Part shown: positions 61,068 through 64,000 of the stretch, in pieces | Position numbering within the stretch: the stretch's first letter is position 1 | How the letters are laid out: the number at the start of each line of letters is the position of its first letter | NCBI GenBank assembly: GCA_900073065.1 | Contig: FJOG01000068.1 | Span: 1 to 64,000 of the forward strand | Length of the DNA: 64,000 bases | DNA from: Phialocephala subalpina | Lineage: Eukaryota > Ascomycota > Leotiomycetes > Helotiales > Mollisiaceae | Direction: 5' to 3' | Program-made: the position numbers and the translations under genes | The notes under the pieces: generated by a model | What the model was told of the DNA's origin: nothing | The model's database searches: none | The model's input: the letters and a program-made list of their open reading frames with translations, nothing else

Positions 61068-62300
61068 ACCCTTAACGCTGTGCTCTTCTGGATCTCAGCA
61101 TGAGGGCGGAGGAGATCAACCTCAGTCTATAGGCTCTCACTTACGCGGGCTGGTGGCCCCGTGTATTGGTGATGGTACATAGACTGAGTACATCCCACAA
61201 GAGATCCTCGGAATCAATGTGATGGAAATTTGCGTCACAAGATTCGTGATCTGGCCCTTTGCCTTACACGCTGTGCTCTCATGGGCTTCAGTAGCGGGCA
61301 GAGGATATTAACCTCAGTTGGATGGTACTTGAACGCAGGTAGTGCCTGCCTATGTTCTTGTAACCATATTTTCACTGAGTACATTCCTCACCAGTACTCA
61401 CGCGAGGCTAAAATGCTGAAAGGAACAAGCATAAGCATTGTGTCGACTAAACCTTTGCCTTACACGCTGTGCTTTCGTGGGTTCTAGTAGCGGGCAGAGG
61501 AGATCGATCTCGTTTGGACATCATTTGGAGCGCAGGTAGTGCCTGCATGTGTTCCGGTGATATTTGAAAATGAGCACATTCCACCCACTTACTTGTAACC
61601 ACCATGAAGCAAAACATGCTGGACGATGATTGGTTGCCAGAATAGTGATCGACTAACCCTCCTCCCTCGACTCTGTGCTCTCATAAGTTCCAGAATGTCG
61701 GTGGCGGAAATCAACCTCGATTATTTCGCCCAACAGCTCGCTTGCAATGACCTTGCGGTAATTTGGATTGAGTACACACCGATCACTCGCAATCGCCGAG
61801 ACTGAGAAGCGAAGGATGTTTCTGAAAGATTGCTGTCGAGCCCCTTTACTTTTGACGCTGCGCTCTTGTGGAGTGCAGTATGATTGTAGAGGAAATCGAC
61901 CTCGGCTTTTTCCATCATCTGCGCTAGAAAATGTGTCTGTGATTTTTAAGCCGAGTATATGCGGACTATTCGCGTCGTGATCCTTATGAAGCCAATGACG
62001 CTTTTGACGGACTGCTGATCTGACCCTTTGCTTTCGACGCTGTGCTCTCGTGGGTTCCAGCATGATCGTAAAGGAGATAAACCTCAGTTCTGTTGCTCAC
62101 GAACGCGCGCAAGTGCTAAGCGTTTGTGGTTTGATACGACTTGAGTACATACCGATAACGACTTTTGAAGGGAAAAAGATGCCGCTAGAAGGCTGATATC
62201 CCGATCCTTTACTTTTGACGCTCTACTCTTATGGGTTTCGGCATGATCGTGGAGGAGATTGACCTCAGTTTTGCCATCACCAGCGCATGCTAGTGCCGAG
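61068..62300 (-). repeat. About seven diverged ~190-bp tandem units
   Basis: A core reading ACGCTGTGCTCT...GGGTTCCAG...GAGATNNACCTCAGT on the plus strand recurs at about 61075, 61268, 61464, 61668, 61855, 62037 and 62218; spacings are 181-204 bp. On the minus strand the core keeps a protein-like reading, EVxLLYDHAGTHxSxASKVKG. The stretch between cores is more variable, as in repeated exons separated by introns. Probably a decayed gene with tandem exons; family unknown. Confidence 0.7.
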
Positions 62301-62830
62301 TGTTTGTGATGATAATAAGGCTGAGAACATGCCGTTTGGGAAGCTGCTCTCATTGTTTCTGATAACATCGTTGTAACACAATTGAAATACGAATGCTGAC
62401 TTGCTTGGACTGAAGTGGATAAAAGAAAATCGAAGATGCCATTGCGTCCAGACTCGAAAGCACTTGCTTGCCAACCCCCTCGAAGTGACCATAATGGTTG
62501 ATACTACATAAGGAAGGAACATGTCGAGGGTAGCCTTTGGCGGAAGACGGGATACTGTCACGCCATTTCGTCTCTGAGGGAATAATGCTGTGGTAGGAAC
62601 AAGGTTGACTGTGTAGAGACAAAGGAGATGTGATGTGTCGTCCGATGTTCTGACACCTCAGTGACATCCACCCACCCCAAGGAACAAAACGCCGATGATC
62701 GGAGGCCAAAGTCGAAGAAACAATTGTAAACTTTGAGCCTGCTTAGATCAGGAAGGAAAAATGAGCTTCCAGGATAACTGGCAAGCACCTTAGGCATGAT
62801 CATTAGCCGCTGAAGCAGCAGCATGAAGTC

Positions 62831-62861
62831 TGCAGCACCTTGCGCCAAGAGTTGATTTTCG
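62831..62861. repeat. Short direct repeat, copy 1
   Basis: CTGCAGCACCTTGCGCCAAG followed by AGTTGATTTT; nearly identical to 63381-63411. The two copies enclose the phospholipase D fragment. Confidence 0.7.
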
Positions 62862-62868
62862 GGCATTT

Positions 62869-62990
62869 ACGACGGCGATTTCGGAGTCGTGGTAGCCGAG
62901 CTGGGAGCGGTCATTGAGGTTTGCGGAGCCGCAGATTACGACGCGGTCGTCTGCTATCAGGACTTTGGAGTGGATGTAGAGTTCTGGGTT
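62869..62990 (-). pseudogene. Phospholipase D catalytic-motif fragment
   Basis: The minus strand reads [20 protein letters not shown] then [20 protein letters not shown]. This is the second HKD motif (H-x-K-x4-D...GSxNxNxRS) of eukaryotic phospholipase D. It is preceded by a possible acceptor (aacaacccag) and followed by a possible donor (gtaaat). No other part of a ~900-residue PLD, including the first HKD motif, is recognisable on either side. It is therefore probably an orphan exon or gene fragment. Confidence 0.65.
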
Positions 62991-63380
62991 GTTAGTTTAG
63001 TGTGGGAGATGAGGAGGGGAGGTCTCTGCCCGCTGGTTCCAGCTCTGGTTCTGCCTCTGGTCCATCCTCTCCTTCTGCTGACAAGGCTCTGCGCAGCGCT
63101 CAGCGTGGACGCGTCATTGTTGGCGAGCATGGCGCAAAGGACTCGAAGCGCAGCTCCCTTGAGACTCCCATCAAGGCCGAGGATGCCCAAACTATTTTCC
63201 CTCCATCCAGCTCTGGCGTAGGTCCAGCTTCTTCATCGGAATTCTCTGAATCAGCTGATCATACCCCTCCTCGAAACAGCAGACTCCCCGTTGGTTCTTC
63301 CGTACGGGTAGACGAGGCATCTCCTTCGGTAGATGTCGGATCTGGTGTGGCTGTGGAAGTCAGATAGACCAAGAAGACCC

Positions 63381-63411
63381 TTGCAGCACCTTGTGCCAAG
63401 AGTTGATTTCA
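63381..63411. repeat. Short direct repeat, copy 2
   Basis: TTGCAGCACCTTGTGCCAAG then AGTTGATTTC; differs from the copy at 62831 at only a few positions. Confidence 0.7.
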
Positions 63412-64000
63412 GGCTTATCCTCCTGGGAAAGTGCCTCCTTGTTTACCTAGCCTTTGGCGGTTCAGCCCTAGGTTTGCTAAGTACAGTATACCCGACAATG
63501 CCCCAAAAGTTGGTTGCTGCATCATACGCCGAGTTGAAATTCGTCACGACCGAAATGGACGATACATCAGCCGGCATCTGGTCAATTGGTACCATGAGTC
63601 TTCCCATGATCCTAGTCTTTATCGATGTGTTTTGTTTGGCTTGACTGACGAGGCTCAGGAGATCACATGTGGGAGAAGCTTTTTCTAAGGATCCAGTACG
63701 AATGCCATCGCGACGGTAATATTCTAATACCATGGGACGAGATCGCGCATAGACTCAACCCAGGTTCGAGTAGCCAAACATTAGGTATCTGCCCTCTTTC
63801 TTCATAGGTAGAACAGGGTCGAAACAAATCGACAAGGGGAGAGACGAGATGAGGACGTCGAGATGGCTGATGCCACTGAGGAGCCAGACTCAGACGAGGC
63901 AGCAGTCGATTCAGAGAGGGTCTAGTGGCGTGCAATTTGTTGATGATTTTGTAGTAGTATCTTGTAGAAGTCCCTTGTTCAGATATAATTGAATTGGCAT
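63412..64000. other. Weak coding-like sequence, unassigned
   Basis: A minus frame (63733-63443) reads RLMVPIDQMPADVSSISVVT and NFNSAYDAATNFWGIVG, which looks like real protein, but I do not recognise the family. The end of the window has no further feature. Confidence 0.35.

Overview
This window is nuclear DNA of a filamentous ascomycete (Pezizomycotina). The grounds are short GT-AG introns of about 45-70 nt, unclustered genes on both strands, and families typical of these fungi: sedolisin protease, Zn2Cys6 factor, DUF3176, GIG1, HeLo-domain proteins and a fungal F-box/LRR-like family. I cannot name the species. It is a draft assembly: there is one run of N (14772-15528), and some frame breaks may be sequencing errors.

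Layout. 1-900 is an extremely AT-rich block of the kind left by repeat-induced point mutation (RIP). 2.0-6 kb holds a small C2H2 protein, a decaying secreted Cys-rich module gene and a triple palindrome. 6.6-9.6 kb is an FHIP-family gene of the FTS-Hook-FHIP dynein adaptor. 12.4-14.5 kb is a five-exon sedolisin, followed across the gap by a secreted protein of unknown function. 17.5-31 kb is a corridor of damaged accessory genes: an F-box protein with three in-frame stops, a degraded unknown, a HeLo-like/kinase fusion, a Zn2Cys6 factor, an alpha/beta hydrolase and a DUF3176 membrane protein. 32.7-39.2 kb is an intact housekeeping block: APC/C subunit CDC27, a TMEM208/Snd2-like ER protein, a GIG1-like protein and cytochrome b5 reductase. 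40.6-47.3 kb carries a divergent pair: a HeLo-domain pseudokinase facing a kinase / AIG2-like / ankyrin fusion. 48-52 kb has a PRISE-type reductase whose 3' end is replaced by a Tc1/mariner fragment, then ABC-C and haloacid-dehalogenase pseudogenes. 53.8-57.5 kb is a nine-exon P-type cation ATPase. 58-64 kb is mostly repeats and gene fragments, including about seven copies of a ~190 bp unit and an orphan phospholipase D motif.

Most interesting: (1) two unrelated genes, the hydrolase at 28-29 kb and the kinase fusion at 43 kb, each carry an intron that is about 84% identical to the other from splice site to splice site. This is the signature of an introner-like element, a mobile intron. (2) One of these introners lies in the kinase that faces a HeLo pseudokinase with an MLKL-like build (membrane-active N-terminus, HKG for HRD, GFD for DFG). 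The pair is a candidate regulated-cell-death or allorecognition locus. Exon coordinates are hand-derived from splice motifs and reading-frame continuity; no database search was possible.
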